A DNA stretch of 64,000 nt from Enhygromyxa salina (GCF_000737335.2 NZ_JMCC02000029.1:124001-188000); one strand, 5' to 3'; shown: positions 16,428-25,540, counted from the first letter of the stretch. A program made the numbers and translations. The notes: a model not told the origin generated them from the letters alone.

Positions 16428-16967
16428 ATGAGCTCCCGCCCGACAACGCGCAGCGGCCTGGCGATCGCCTGGTGGGCCGTGCTGGGGATCAGCGCGCTAT
16501 TGTTGCAGGCGATCGTGCGCCTGCTGCCGCGCGCGCTCGAGCCGGTGCTCGACGGATCCCTCGATGCCATCAGCGCGCTCGCGTATGTCGCCTCGATCGT
16601 CGGCTTTGCGTACACCGAGGGCTACCGCGGGTTCCAGCGCAGCTTCTCGCCCCGCGTGGTCGTGCGATCGTTCGCGCTGGCGCAGCGGCGGGGGTGGCTG
16701 GTCGTGATCGCGCCGCTAGTGGCGATGGGTCTGGTCCATGCTTCGCGCCGACGGCTGATCGGGTCGTGGGTGCTGCTGCTGGCGATCGTCGGGCTGATCT
16801 CGCTGGTCAGCATGCTCGCGCAGCCGTGGCGTGGGGCCGTTGACGCTGGCGTGGTCGTGGGGCTGAGCTGGGGGCTCGTCGCAACCTTGATCCTGATGAT
16901 CCGGGGGCTGCGCGGAGACGTCCCCGACGTCGATCCGGCGCTCCCCGATCGAGCGCGCAGCGCTTGA
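16428..16967 (+). CDS. Small integral membrane protein
   Basis: 179 residues from ATG 16428 (ATG 16416 also possible; the longer frame from 16308 adds an unlikely basic extension antisense to the sppA promoter region). Four to five hydrophobic segments are evident: AIAWWAVLGISALLLQAIV, LAYVASIVGFAY, LVVIAPLVAMGLV, LLLAIVGLISLVSML and VVVGLSWGLVATLILMI. No catalytic motif or family is recognised. It diverges from the SppA gene, whose start is 122 bp away, so the two may share a promoter region. It ends with a short polar tail (GDVPDVDPALPDRARSA). Confidence 0.65.
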   Translation: MSSRPTTRSGLAIAWWAVLGISALLLQAIVRLLPRALEPVLDGSLDAISALAYVASIVGFAYTEGYRGFQRSFSPRVVVRSFALAQRRGWLVVIAPLVAMGLVHASRRRLIGSWVLLLAIVGLISLVSMLAQPWRGAVDAGVVVGLSWGLVATLILMIRGLRGDVPDVDPALPDRARSA

Positions 16968-17042
16968 TCGGGACCGTCTGCAGCCCGTGCACGGTGCCGC
17001 ATCGGCACGCAACCCCCCGCAACCAACCAAATCCGTGACTGA

Positions 17043-17060
17043 GGCCCCCTGTGGGGGGGC
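17043..17060. terminator. GC-rich hairpin between convergent genes
   Basis: gccccc and gggggc separated by three or four bases, one base before the stop of the LeuA-like gene. No T-run follows on either strand, so termination by this hairpin alone is uncertain. Confidence 0.35.
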
Positions 17061-17061
17061 A

Positions 17062-18324
17062 TCACGAACCCGCTGCGATCACTTCGCGGATCTGCTCGTC
17101 GCTGAGCGTCTGGCCCTGCGACTTCGCAAAGTCGAACACGCGATCGACAAGCTCGTCGTTGGTGTCGAACCCGTGCTCCCGCAGCCAGTAGATCACGTTG
17201 GATCGCCCGCTGTAGTGGCCAATCTCGATCTGCTGGCGACGCCCAAACACGCGGGCCGGGACCGACGAGTACACCCGGTCGGCGAGGTCCAGCTCACCCT
17301 TGGCTTCGGCCTTGATGATCGCGGCCGCGTGGACGCCGGTCGCCGTGCGAAACGCGTCGCGTCCAACCAGTGGATAGCTGGGGTGGATCGGCACCCCCGT
17401 GAAGCTGCTGACCTTCTCCACGTACTCGACCAGGCACGACAGATCGTGGGTCTTGGCGTCGATCAGCCCGAGCAAATAGAGGTTGAGCAGCAGGTGATCC
17501 ATCGACGTGTTGCCGACCCGCTCGCCGATCCCCAGCGCGCAGCCGTGAACCCGATCCACGCCCCACTCGAGCGCAGACACGGCCAAGGTCAGCGCCAACC
17601 CGCGATCGTTGTGCCCGTGCCAGTCGAGCATCACGCGATCTTCCACGTCCATGCCCCGCAGCAAGCTCTTGGTGAACGACAACAGGTTGCGCAGCCCGTC
17701 GGGGGTTGCGTGGCCGCAGGTGTCACACAGCACCAGGCGGGTCGCGCCAGCTTCGATCGCGGTTCGGAACAAGCGCTCGAGCGTGTTGGGGTGGGCGCGC
17801 GTCGTGTCTTCGGTGACGAACGAGGCGGGCAAGCCGTTGCGGACGATCAGCTCGATCGACTCGCGGGTGTGGCGGACCAGGCGATCGAGATCCCAGCTCT
17901 CGGCGAACGCACGGATCGGGCTCGAGCCAATGAAGGCCGTGACCTCGATCGGCACGCCGACCCGCTGCGAGATGTCGATGATCGGCCGAATGTCGGCCTC
18001 GACCGTTCGCGCCGCGCAGTTGGGCAAGATGCTCAGCTTCTCGCTGACGATCGTCCGCAGCAGCGACTCCACGTCCTGCTGGGCCCGGCGACCGGCGCCG
18101 GGCAGGCCAAGGTTGACCACGTGGAGGCCAAGCCGATCCATCAGGCGGACCAGCTCGGCCTTTTGATCGATGTTGGGATCGCGGACCGAAGGCGACTGCA
18201 GACCGTCGCGGATCGTCTCATCGACGAAGCGCGGCGCCCGACGCAGGACCGGCCCGCGGCGATCGAGTTCGTTCCAGTCGTAGACCAGCTTGGTCAGATC
18301 CGTCGGGTCGAGCATCTGCGTCAC
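17062..18324 (-). CDS. LeuA/HMGL-family acyltransferase-lyase (2-isopropylmalate/homocitrate synthase-like)
   Basis: 420 residues. The TIM-barrel signatures of the DRE-TIM (LeuA/HMG-CoA lyase) family are present: FVDETIRDGLQSPS near residue 33 (metal aspartate and catalytic arginine), LVLCDTCGHATPDGL near 195 and LDWHGHNDRGLAL near 225 (HxH metal ligands plus asparagine), and the late GERVGNTSMDHL. These enzymes condense acetyl-CoA with a 2-oxoacid or cleave HMG-CoA. There is no clear LeuA regulatory domain, so this could be a homocitrate synthase, a citramalate synthase-like enzyme or a short 2-isopropylmalate synthase. It follows the TPR protein gene by 3 bp and is probably co-transcribed. 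Confidence 0.8.
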   Translation of the reverse strand: MTQMLDPTDLTKLVYDWNELDRRGPVLRRAPRFVDETIRDGLQSPSVRDPNIDQKAELVRLMDRLGLHVVNLGLPGAGRRAQQDVESLLRTIVSEKLSILPNCAARTVEADIRPIIDISQRVGVPIEVTAFIGSSPIRAFAESWDLDRLVRHTRESIELIVRNGLPASFVTEDTTRAHPNTLERLFRTAIEAGATRLVLCDTCGHATPDGLRNLLSFTKSLLRGMDVEDRVMLDWHGHNDRGLALTLAVSALEWGVDRVHGCALGIGERVGNTSMDHLLLNLYLLGLIDAKTHDLSCLVEYVEKVSSFTGVPIHPSYPLVGRDAFRTATGVHAAAIIKAEAKGELDLADRVYSSVPARVFGRRQQIEIGHYSGRSNVIYWLREHGFDTNDELVDRVFDFAKSQGQTLSDEQIREVIAAGS

Positions 18325-18327
18325 GCC

Positions 18328-19365
18328 TCACATGCCAGGGATTAATTCGAGGTCGAAGAAGCGATCGAACTCTTCGACCAGGCTCATGGCGATCACATCG
18401 ATGATCGCGTCGTCGTCTTCGATCAACGCGATGATCGCGTCGCGGAACAGGACCAGCGCGTCGACTTGACCCTCGTCGTCGTCGGTGGCGGGCCGACCCT
18501 CGAACGCGAGCGCGGTGCGGGGATCACAGCCGTCGCGGACCCCAGCCTCGCCGACCCAACGCTCGACGCGGATCGCGGCCGCGGCGACCCGGTTGATGAC
18601 GGGATCGGGCAGGGTGTCGAGCACGTCCTCGAGGTAACGACGCAGATCCTCGGCCTCGTCGGCGGGCACGGGCTCGTCGACCTCGACCTCGTGGGTGGCG
18701 AGGTCACGCTCGCGGACCCGCAGCAGGTGCTCGAGGGCGCGGTCGACCTCGCCGGCCTCGCGCAGGATCGAGCCCAGCTGGTAGCGCAGCTCGGTGTCGT
18801 CTTCACGGGCGAGCGCTTGCTCGAGCAGCTCGACGCCCTCGGGCCTGCGCTCGAGATCGATGAGCACGGCCGCGCGCAGGCTGACGTAGCCGGGGTCTTC
18901 GTGCAGTGAGGCGTGGACACCGTCGAGCACGCTCAGCGCCTCTTCGGCGTCTTCTTGGTGATCCAGCAGGACCTGCGCCCGCAGCAGCCGGGCCTCGCTG
19001 TCGGCTTCCGAGGCCAGATCCCCGCGCTCGCTCAGGACCCGCAGCGCATGCTCGGCGTCGTCGATGTCGCCGATCGAGATCAGGATGTCGGAGATGTCGA
19101 GGGTGATGCGTGCGGCCTCGCTTGGATCTTCGAGGGCGACGGCGGCCTCGAGCAGACCTTCGGTGTTGCCGAACAGTTCTTCGAGCTCGGTCTCGCTGGC
19201 CTCCTCGTCGAGCCAGCCCGTCATGAATTCCAGGTAGCGAAGGCGGGCGTCCTCTTCGGTCGCGCCCGCGTCCACTGCCGCTGCCATCGCCGCTTGCACA
19301 CCGTCGATGTCCTCGGCTTCGAGGGCGTCGTATGCTCGCGCGAAGATGCTGGCTAGCTTCGTCAT
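18328..19365 (-). CDS. TPR protein with a C-terminal zincin-like fold lacking its active site
   Basis: 345 strongly acidic residues. Residues ~1-235 are helical pairs in a TPR pattern (for example DDAEHALRVLSERGDLA and GVELLEQALAREDDTELRYQ). The last ~100 residues read PDPVINRVAAAAIRVERW and DALVLFRDAIIALIEDDD, then VIAMSLVEEFDRFFDLE. This layout matches the small zincin-like metallopeptidases often fused to TPRs in myxobacteria, where the last segment normally contains HExxH; here the corresponding place is VEEFD, so catalysis is not expected. The similarity is by eye and uncertain. It is the upstream gene of the pair with the LeuA-like enzyme, 3 bp apart. Confidence 0.65.
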   Translation of the reverse strand: MTKLASIFARAYDALEAEDIDGVQAAMAAAVDAGATEEDARLRYLEFMTGWLDEEASETELEELFGNTEGLLEAAVALEDPSEAARITLDISDILISIGDIDDAEHALRVLSERGDLASEADSEARLLRAQVLLDHQEDAEEALSVLDGVHASLHEDPGYVSLRAAVLIDLERRPEGVELLEQALAREDDTELRYQLGSILREAGEVDRALEHLLRVRERDLATHEVEVDEPVPADEAEDLRRYLEDVLDTLPDPVINRVAAAAIRVERWVGEAGVRDGCDPRTALAFEGRPATDDDEGQVDALVLFRDAIIALIEDDDAIIDVIAMSLVEEFDRFFDLELIPGM

Positions 19366-19385
19366 CGCCGGAGACTAGCAATTAT

Positions 19386-19507
19386 TGACCCCCACAGAGA
19401 CCTTGGCACTTCGCCGACTGCAGCCGCTGGCGCGTCTGGTCGCTTCGCTCCTCGGGGCTGGCTGTTCGCACCCGCATGTGTGGCCCCCTAGGAGGGGGCT
19501 TTTTGGC
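19386..19507 (+). repeat. R2 dispersed element, copy 4
   Basis: tgacccccacagagaccttgg, cttcgccgactgcagccgct and ggtcgcttcgctcctcgggg follow in the R2 order, ending with gccccctaggagggggct and TTTT, the best terminator form of the family. It sits in the divergent gap between the TPR gene and the PNPOx-like gene, not behind a stop codon. Confidence 0.85.
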
Positions 19508-19564
19508 AGGCGGCTCTCTCTCTGAAGCTCGCGGGTGTGAGCGCGAACGTGATAAGCAGCCGCG

Positions 19565-20098
19565 GTGACAAAACCCCCCGAGGTCGATCCCGTGAGCGCG
19601 CTCATGCGGGTGCTGGGCGAGCGCTGGGTGCTGACGCTGGCGCTCGCAGATCCAGCGGCTGCGGGCGCGTCGCCCTACGCGGCCCCGCTGTTTTATGCGC
19701 TGGCCCAGCCAGACACGATCGGTCGCCATGCGGCGCCGCTGCTCATTTTTGCCAGCGACGCAACCAGCCACCACGGCCAGCTCGCCGGGCGCGGTCCAAC
19801 AGCCGCAGCTGCCGCCGTGTACCTCGAGACGGACACACCCGGGCAAGTGCGTGGCGCCCAGCTGCGCGGCAGCCTCGTTCGCGAGGATCTGTGGACCCCG
19901 ACGGGCGCGGCCGGGCTGCGCCAACTCTACGTGGACCGCCACCCGATCGCCGCGCCGATGCTCGCCGCTGGCCGCCATCATCTGTACGCGCTGGTCGTGT
20001 CCTGGGCCAAGCTCACCGACAACCGGCTGGGCTTTGGTGTCCACCCGATCGCGCGCTTTGACGTCACCTGCGCCGAAGTGGAACAGTCGCGACCGTGA
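19565..20098 (+). CDS. PNPOx-like flavin-binding protein
   Basis: 177 residues from GTG 19565. Pattern of the pyridoxamine 5'-phosphate oxidase-like split barrel: VLTLALADPAAAGASPYAAP at the start of the barrel, then LLIFASDATSHHGQL (the flavin phosphate site is usually at this strand-turn), AAAVYLETDTPGQVRGAQLRG and the C-terminal LTDNRLGFGVHPI. Such proteins bind FMN or heme and handle varied substrates; the exact one cannot be told. The stop overlaps by 4 bp the GTG start of the symporter gene, so the two are translationally coupled, an unusual pairing with no obvious metabolic link. Confidence 0.7.
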   Translation: MTKPPEVDPVSALMRVLGERWVLTLALADPAAAGASPYAAPLFYALAQPDTIGRHAAPLLIFASDATSHHGQLAGRGPTAAAAAVYLETDTPGQVRGAQLRGSLVREDLWTPTGAAGLRQLYVDRHPIAAPMLAAGRHHLYALVVSWAKLTDNRLGFGVHPIARFDVTCAEVEQSRP

Positions 20099-21513
20099 GC
20101 GAGCCGAACCCCAGCCCCCCCGCAGACGCGGACGCGCAACAACCCGGCTGGCAGCTGCACACCAAGATCCTGATCGGCATGGTCATCGGCAGCTTGGCCG
20201 CGCTCGTCGCCAAGCAGTGGATGGTCGGGCCGGACGCGGTGATCTCGCTGTTCGTGGATCAGGCGGCGCTGCTCGAGTTTGGCGCGCGGTGGATCGAGCC
20301 GGTCGGGCAGCTGTTCATCCGCGCGATCATCTTGACGGTCGTGCCCTTGGTGTTCACCTCGATCGCCACGGGCATGCACTCGCTCGGCAACCCCCGCGAC
20401 CTCGGCCGGCTGGGGGGCCGCACGATCGCGATCTTCATGGGCACCGCGTTTGTCGGGGCCTGTCTGGCGACGGGGCTGTACTACTTGTTCGAGCCTGGCG
20501 CCGCGATCTCGCCCGAGACACGTGATCTGCTCGCCGCGCAATTCTCGGACGAGGCCGCCAGCAAGGTCGCCAGCGCAGACGAGGCGCGCGCGTATTTTTC
20601 GGGCTCGGCGCTGCAGATCATGGTGGGCTTGGTGCCCGAGAACATCGTGCTCTCGATGACCAGCAACCGGGATCTACTCAAGGTGATCCTGTTCGCGCTG
20701 GCGTTTGGTGTGTCGCTGACGCTGATCCCCCAAGACCGCAGCGCCCCGGTCGCGGCGGTGCTCGAGGGCGTCAACGAGGCGATGATCAAGCTGATCGGCG
20801 TGCTGATGAAGCTCGCGCCCGCGGGTGTCGCGGCGCTGGTGTTCATGGTCGTTGCCAAGTTTGGCGTCGACGTGCTCGTCGCGCTCGCGCTCTACACCGG
20901 GGTCGTGTTGCTGGCGCTCCTCGCTCACCTGTTGCTGGTGCTCTGGCCGTTGCTGCGCTTCGTCGCCGACTGGAAGCCAATCGCGTTCATGAAGGCGATG
21001 CGCGAGGTCTGGGTCACCGCGTTCTCGACCTCGTCCTCGGCGGCGACCTTGCCAACGACGATCCGCGTGGCCGAGGAAGAGCTGAACGTTCCCCGGCCGA
21101 TCGCCGGGTTTGTGCTGCCGCTTGGCGCGACCATCAACATGGACGGCACGACCATCTACCAGGTCATCGCCGTGCACTTCGTTGCCCAAGTCTGGGGCAT
21201 CCCGCTCGACGCTTCGGCCTGTCTGACGCTGATCTTGATCGCGATGCTGATGGCGATCGGCGCCGCGGGTGTGCCCGGCGGTGTGATTCCGCTGCTGTAT
21301 GTGGTGATGGTCACCGTTGGGATCCCAGAGGCTGTGGTAGCAGCAGGGATCGCGTTGATCCTGGGCATGGATCGGATCCTGGACATGTGCCGCAGCGCGA
21401 TCAACGTGGTCGGCGACTCGACGACGGCGGTGATCGTGGCACATCTCGAACGCAAGCGGCCTGTTGCGGCAGGCGCTGCGACCAGCGCTGCTCCTGAATC
21501 TCGTTCACCGTGA
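20095..21513 (+). CDS. Dicarboxylate/amino acid:cation symporter (DAACS family)
   Basis: 472 residues with a hydrophobic profile of eight membrane helices and two re-entrant hairpins. Family signatures: SLGNPRDLGRLGGRTIAIF near 100, the serine-rich hairpin AFSTSSSAATLPTTI near 305, PLGATINMDGTTIYQ (the NMDGT motif that binds sodium and substrate) near 345, and GVPGGVIPLLYVV and RILDMCRSAINVVGD near the end. Members import glutamate, aspartate or C4-dicarboxylates with Na+ or H+. Here the loop after helix 3 is longer than in GltP (residues ~130-185). It overlaps the PNPOx-like gene by 4 bp and precedes the 2-oxoacid oxidoreductase genes by 108 bp. Confidence 0.9.
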   Translation: MSEPNPSPPADADAQQPGWQLHTKILIGMVIGSLAALVAKQWMVGPDAVISLFVDQAALLEFGARWIEPVGQLFIRAIILTVVPLVFTSIATGMHSLGNPRDLGRLGGRTIAIFMGTAFVGACLATGLYYLFEPGAAISPETRDLLAAQFSDEAASKVASADEARAYFSGSALQIMVGLVPENIVLSMTSNRDLLKVILFALAFGVSLTLIPQDRSAPVAAVLEGVNEAMIKLIGVLMKLAPAGVAALVFMVVAKFGVDVLVALALYTGVVLLALLAHLLLVLWPLLRFVADWKPIAFMKAMREVWVTAFSTSSSAATLPTTIRVAEEELNVPRPIAGFVLPLGATINMDGTTIYQVIAVHFVAQVWGIPLDASACLTLILIAMLMAIGAAGVPGGVIPLLYVVMVTVGIPEAVVAAGIALILGMDRILDMCRSAINVVGDSTTAVIVAHLERKRPVAAGAATSAAPESRSP

Positions 21514-21621
21514 GACAACATACTACTGCGACCGTGACATCGATCCGCCGCGCGCCCATACTGACGCAGCTTTTCGCTTGATCTAGCTCGAGTCGGCGCT
21601 GGACGAGCCTGCCAAGACCAC

Positions 21622-23487
21622 ATGGACACTTTCACCAAGTCCGAAAAACGCGAGACCCTCGAGTCCGTTGTCATCCGCTTTGCCGGCGACTCCGGCGATG
21701 GGATGCAGCTGACCGGGAGCCAGTTCACGCACACGACTGCGTTGATGGGCAACGATCTCGCCACGTTCCCCGACTTCCCCGCCGAGATCCGGGCGCCCGC
21801 TGGCACCACCTATGGTGTGTCGGGGTTCCAGATCCACTTCGGCTCGCAGGACGTCCGAACCCCGGGCGACGCCCCCGACGTGCTCGTGGCCATGAACCCG
21901 GCCGCGCTGATGACCAACCTCGCCGATCTCAAGCCCGGCGGCATGCTGATCGTCAACACCGGCGCGTACACCAAGGGCAACCTCAAGAAGGCCGGCTACG
22001 ACAACAACCCGCTCGAAGACGGCAGCCTGTCGGCCTACCGGCTGATCGATCTGGACATCCAGGCGATGACGATCGCCGCCGTCGAGCCGTTTGGGCTGGG
22101 CACCAAGGACGCGCTGCGCAGCAAGAACCTGTGGACGCTGGGCTTGGTGCTGTGGCTGTTTGGCCGCGAGTACGAGCCAACCGTCGCCTACCTCAATCAA
22201 AAGTTCGGCAAGAAGCCCGCGATCGCCCAGGCCAACATCGCCGCGCTCAAGGCGGGTCACGCCTACGGTGAGACCGCCGAGCTGCCCAGCGGGATCGGCC
22301 CCTACGAGGTCCCCAAGGCCAAGCTGTCGCCGGGTCTGTACCGCAACATCACGGGCAACGACGCGCTGGCCTGGGGCCTGGTCGCGGCCTCGCAGCTGTC
22401 GGATCTCAAGCTGGTGCTGGGCTCGTACCCGATCACGCCAGCGTCGACCGTGCTGCACTCGCTGGCCAACCTCAAGAGCTTCGGGGTCACGACCTTCCAA
22501 GCCGAAGACGAGATCGCGGCGGTGTGCGCCGCGGTCGGAGCGAGCTGGGGCGGCGCGCTGGGAGTCACGACCACCTCTGGACCTGGCGTCGCGCTCAAGG
22601 CCGAGGCGATCGGGCTCGCGGTCATGCTCGAGCTGCCGCTGATCGTCGTGGACGTGCAGCGCGGCGGGCCGTCGACCGGCCTGCCAACCAAGACCGAGCA
22701 GTCGGATCTGCTGCAGGCCGCGTACGGGCGCAACGGCGACTCGCCGCTGTGCGTGATCGCAGCCGCGACCCCGGGCGACTGCTTCTACATGGCGATCGAG
22801 GCCGCCCGGATCGCGGTGCAATACATGACCCCGGTCATGCTGCTCACCGACGGCTACCTGGCCAATGGCGCCGAGCCCTGGAAGATCCCCGCGATGGCGG
22901 ATCTGCCCGAGTTCAAGGCCAAGTTCCCGACCGAGCGCACCGAGGACTTCCATCCCTACATGCGCGAGGCAGACACGCTGGCGCGACCGTGGGCGATCCC
23001 CGGCACGCCTGGCTTCGAGCACCGGATCGGCGGGCTCGAGAAGAACTACGACTCGGGCAACATCTCGTACGACCCCGACAACCACCACAAGATGACCAAG
23101 ACCCGCGCGGCCAAGGTCGCGGGCATCGCCAACTCGGTCCCCGAGCAAGAGGTCGAGGTCGGCGAGGCCACGGGTGATCTGCTGGTCGTGGGCTGGGGCT
23201 CGACCTACGGCGCGATCACCATGGCCGTTCGCAAGGCTCGCGCCGAGGGCAAGAGCGTCTCGCAGGTCCACCTGCGCCACATCGTGCCCTTCGCCCGCGG
23301 GCTAGAGACGCTGCTGCGCGGGTTCAAGCGGGTCATCGTGCCGGAGATGAACAACGGCATGCTGGTCAAGATGCTGCGCTCCGAGTTCCTCGTCGACGCC
23401 ATCGGCGTCAACAAGATCGCCGGTCAGCCCTTCAAGGTCGGCGAGATCGAAGACGCGATCGATTCCGCGCTGGAGAACCTGACATGA
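21622..23487 (+). CDS. korA: 2-oxoacid:ferredoxin oxidoreductase, alpha (gamma-alpha fused) subunit
   Basis: 621 residues with the gamma domain first (VVIRFAGDSGDGMQLTGSQ, then FPAEIRAPAGTTYGVS) and the alpha (pyrimidine-binding) domain from about residue 240 (GNDALAWGLVAAS, PITPAST, FQAEDEIAAVCAAVGASWGG, TTTSGPGVALKAEAIG). This is the KorA/OorA type that, with KorB, converts 2-oxoglutarate (or another 2-oxoacid) plus CoA to acyl-CoA with reduction of ferredoxin. No ferredoxin domain is fused and no delta subunit is nearby. Start ATG 21622; its stop overlaps the korB start (ATGA). Aerobic use in place of 2-oxoglutarate dehydrogenase is known in several groups and is an inference here. Confidence 0.9.
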   Translation: MDTFTKSEKRETLESVVIRFAGDSGDGMQLTGSQFTHTTALMGNDLATFPDFPAEIRAPAGTTYGVSGFQIHFGSQDVRTPGDAPDVLVAMNPAALMTNLADLKPGGMLIVNTGAYTKGNLKKAGYDNNPLEDGSLSAYRLIDLDIQAMTIAAVEPFGLGTKDALRSKNLWTLGLVLWLFGREYEPTVAYLNQKFGKKPAIAQANIAALKAGHAYGETAELPSGIGPYEVPKAKLSPGLYRNITGNDALAWGLVAASQLSDLKLVLGSYPITPASTVLHSLANLKSFGVTTFQAEDEIAAVCAAVGASWGGALGVTTTSGPGVALKAEAIGLAVMLELPLIVVDVQRGGPSTGLPTKTEQSDLLQAAYGRNGDSPLCVIAAATPGDCFYMAIEAARIAVQYMTPVMLLTDGYLANGAEPWKIPAMADLPEFKAKFPTERTEDFHPYMREADTLARPWAIPGTPGFEHRIGGLEKNYDSGNISYDPDNHHKMTKTRAAKVAGIANSVPEQEVEVGEATGDLLVVGWGSTYGAITMAVRKARAEGKSVSQVHLRHIVPFARGLETLLRGFKRVIVPEMNNGMLVKMLRSEFLVDAIGVNKIAGQPFKVGEIEDAIDSALENLT

Positions 23488-24512
23488 GCCCGTCCGAACC
23501 CGTCAAGAAGCTCACTCGCAAGGACTTCACCTCCGACCAGGACATCCGCTGGTGTCCGGGCTGTGGGGACTACGCGATCCTCGCGACGATGCAGCGCACG
23601 CTGCCAACCGTCGGCGCCGACCCAGCCAAGACCGTGTTCTTGTCGGGCATCGGCTGCTCGAGCCGGTTCCCGTACTACATGAACACCTACGGGTTCCACA
23701 GCATCCACGGCCGCGCGCCGGCGTTTGCGACCGGGCTCAAGCTGACCAACCCCGAGCTCGACATCTGGGTGATCACCGGCGACGGCGACGGCCTGAGCAT
23801 CGGCGGCAACCACCTCATGCACATGCTGCGTCGCAACGTCGACGTGCAGATGATCCTGTTCAACAACCGGATCTACGGGCTGACCAAGGGCCAGTACTCA
23901 CCCACGTCGCTGGTTGGGCTGCGCTCGCCGTCAACGCCCTTGGGCTCAATCGACATGCCCGTGACGCCTGCTCTGCTGGCGCTTGGGGCGGGGGCGCGCT
24001 TCGTCGCGCGCTCGGTCGACACGATGGCCAAGCACCTTGGGCCAACCTTCGTGGAGGCCCGCGAATTTCGCGGAACCAGCTTCATCGAGGTCCTGCAGAA
24101 CTGCCCCGTGTTCCACGATGGTGCCTGGGATCACGTCACGGACAAGGCCCGCGCGGGTTCGACCATGCTCGTGCTCGAGCACGGCAAGCCCATGCTCTTC
24201 GGTGACAAGGGCGGCCCGCAGCAAGGTCTGCGGCTCAAGCCCAAGACCCTCGAGCTCGAGGTCGTGACCCTTGGAGAAGACGGGATCACGGAAGACGACG
24301 TGCTGATCCACGACGAGACCAACCGCCCGATGGCGTTCCTGCTTGGCGGTCTCGAGCCGCCGAACTTCCCGATCGCGCTTGGCGTGCTGCTGCGTGAGCA
24401 GGCGCCTGCCTATGACGCGAGTGTCGTGGCGCAGGTCGAATCTGCCAAGAACAAGGGCATGACGGACGTCGACGCGCTGCTTCGCGCGGGCCACACCTGG
24501 ACCGTCGAATAG
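23484..24512 (+). CDS. korB: 2-oxoacid:ferredoxin oxidoreductase, beta subunit
   Basis: 342 residues. IRWCPGCGDYAILATMQ near residue 20 and FLSGIGCSSRFPYY near 55 carry cysteines for an iron-sulfur cluster, and WVITGDGDGLSIGGNHLMH followed by LFNNRIYGLTKGQ is the GDG...N thiamine diphosphate site (residues ~93-130). This is the KorB/OorB partner of the preceding subunit, with which it overlaps by 4 bp. The C-terminal ~100 residues (LGEDGITEDDVLIHDETNR) are normal for the family. The last 50 bp lead into a 148-bp gap before the next lipoprotein gene. Confidence 0.92.
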   Translation: MSPSEPVKKLTRKDFTSDQDIRWCPGCGDYAILATMQRTLPTVGADPAKTVFLSGIGCSSRFPYYMNTYGFHSIHGRAPAFATGLKLTNPELDIWVITGDGDGLSIGGNHLMHMLRRNVDVQMILFNNRIYGLTKGQYSPTSLVGLRSPSTPLGSIDMPVTPALLALGAGARFVARSVDTMAKHLGPTFVEAREFRGTSFIEVLQNCPVFHDGAWDHVTDKARAGSTMLVLEHGKPMLFGDKGGPQQGLRLKPKTLELEVVTLGEDGITEDDVLIHDETNRPMAFLLGGLEPPNFPIALGVLLREQAPAYDASVVAQVESAKNKGMTDVDALLRAGHTWTVE

Positions 24513-24660
24513 GCTGGCGAGCGCCTTGGCGGCTGGGTTGGCGCCGGGGCCCCGCTGAGACAGAATGAACTCGAACGGCGTCCGTCGAAGCGCCCACGCC
24601 GTCCGCGCTATCGTGGACGCCCCCCGCAGCGACTACGCGCACACCCAGGAGACTTTGAAC

Positions 24661-25464
24661 ATGAGCCTGACTCGATCCCTGCAATCCCTGAAGCTCGCTG
24701 CCCTGTTCGGCGGCATCATCGGCCTCGGCTTCGGCTGCGTCATCAACCTCGAGCCCCTCGAACCATGCGAGAGCGGCTCCAACAACAAGTTAGATAGCAA
24801 CGGTGAGTGTGAGTGTCGCATCGGCTACGAGTGGTGCGACCCGGCTGACCAGACCAACCTCAACTGCTGCGACGACGACATCGCCGGCACCTCCGGCCCC
24901 GGCGACGGCGACGGTGACGATGATCCCACTGGTGATGGCGATCCCGACACCACCGGCGACGGTGACGGCGATCCCGGCGACGGCGACGGCGATGGCGACG
25001 GCGACTGTGCCCCCGGCGAGCTCCCGCCCGAGAGCTGCACCGTCGAAGAAGAAGGCTTCTACTGGTGCACCAACAACGAGGCGATGGGCCCCGGCTGCAG
25101 CGAGTTCTACATCTGCGAGAACGGCGTGTGGACCGAGAACGCCGCGTTCATGGATGAGAGCTGCGGCTTCGATGGCTTCGACTTCGCGTACGGCTGCGTC
25201 GATGATGGCGTCTCGGTGATCTTCGAGTGCGGTGACGGCTCGGGCGCGGCCTGCGACGACGCCGACCCGGCCTACTGCGTCAACGACGACGAGATCGGCT
25301 ACTGCCTGTGGAACAAAGAGACCTGGGACAGCTGCCAGCTGTTCTGTGAAGAGGTCGGGATCCGCGGCCAGACCTACGAGTACGGTGAGTGCGACGCCTC
25401 GATCCCCGATGACGTGGCGTGCTTCTGCTGCGACACCGGCGACGAAGGCTGCCCGCTGCCGTAG
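24661..25464 (+). CDS. Cysteine-rich lipoprotein with Gly-Asp linker (paralogue of 25570-26229)
   Basis: 267 residues from ATG 24661, which has AGGAG eleven bases upstream; the frame is open earlier but lacks a signal. Signal peptide with lipobox GFGC. Residues ~35-75 hold ECRIGYEWCDPADQTNLNCC, then a Gly-Asp linker (~78-118), then a disulfide-rich region with recurring FYWCTNNEAMGPGC, FYICENGVWTEN, SCGFDGFDFAYGC and AYCVNDDEIGYCLW. The order of motifs repeats in the next gene, so the two are paralogues. Surface display on a flexible stalk is inferred. No enzymatic motif is seen. A strong terminator follows at 25508-25540. Confidence 0.8.
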   Translation: MSLTRSLQSLKLAALFGGIIGLGFGCVINLEPLEPCESGSNNKLDSNGECECRIGYEWCDPADQTNLNCCDDDIAGTSGPGDGDGDDDPTGDGDPDTTGDGDGDPGDGDGDGDGDCAPGELPPESCTVEEEGFYWCTNNEAMGPGCSEFYICENGVWTENAAFMDESCGFDGFDFAYGCVDDGVSVIFECGDGSGAACDDADPAYCVNDDEIGYCLWNKETWDSCQLFCEEVGIRGQTYEYGECDASIPDDVACFCCDTGDEGCPLP

Positions 25465-25507
25465 GCAAGGCGATTTGAGCACGAGCAAGCGGGGCTCCCT
25501 CGCTTCG

Positions 25508-25540
25508 ACAGACGCGGCCGATTCGGTCGCGTCTGTTTTC
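25508..25540 (+). terminator. Intrinsic terminator between paralogous lipoprotein genes
   Basis: cagacgcg and cgcgtctg pair, extended inward by gccga/tcggt, followed by TTTT. It separates transcription of the two paralogues. Confidence 0.75.
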
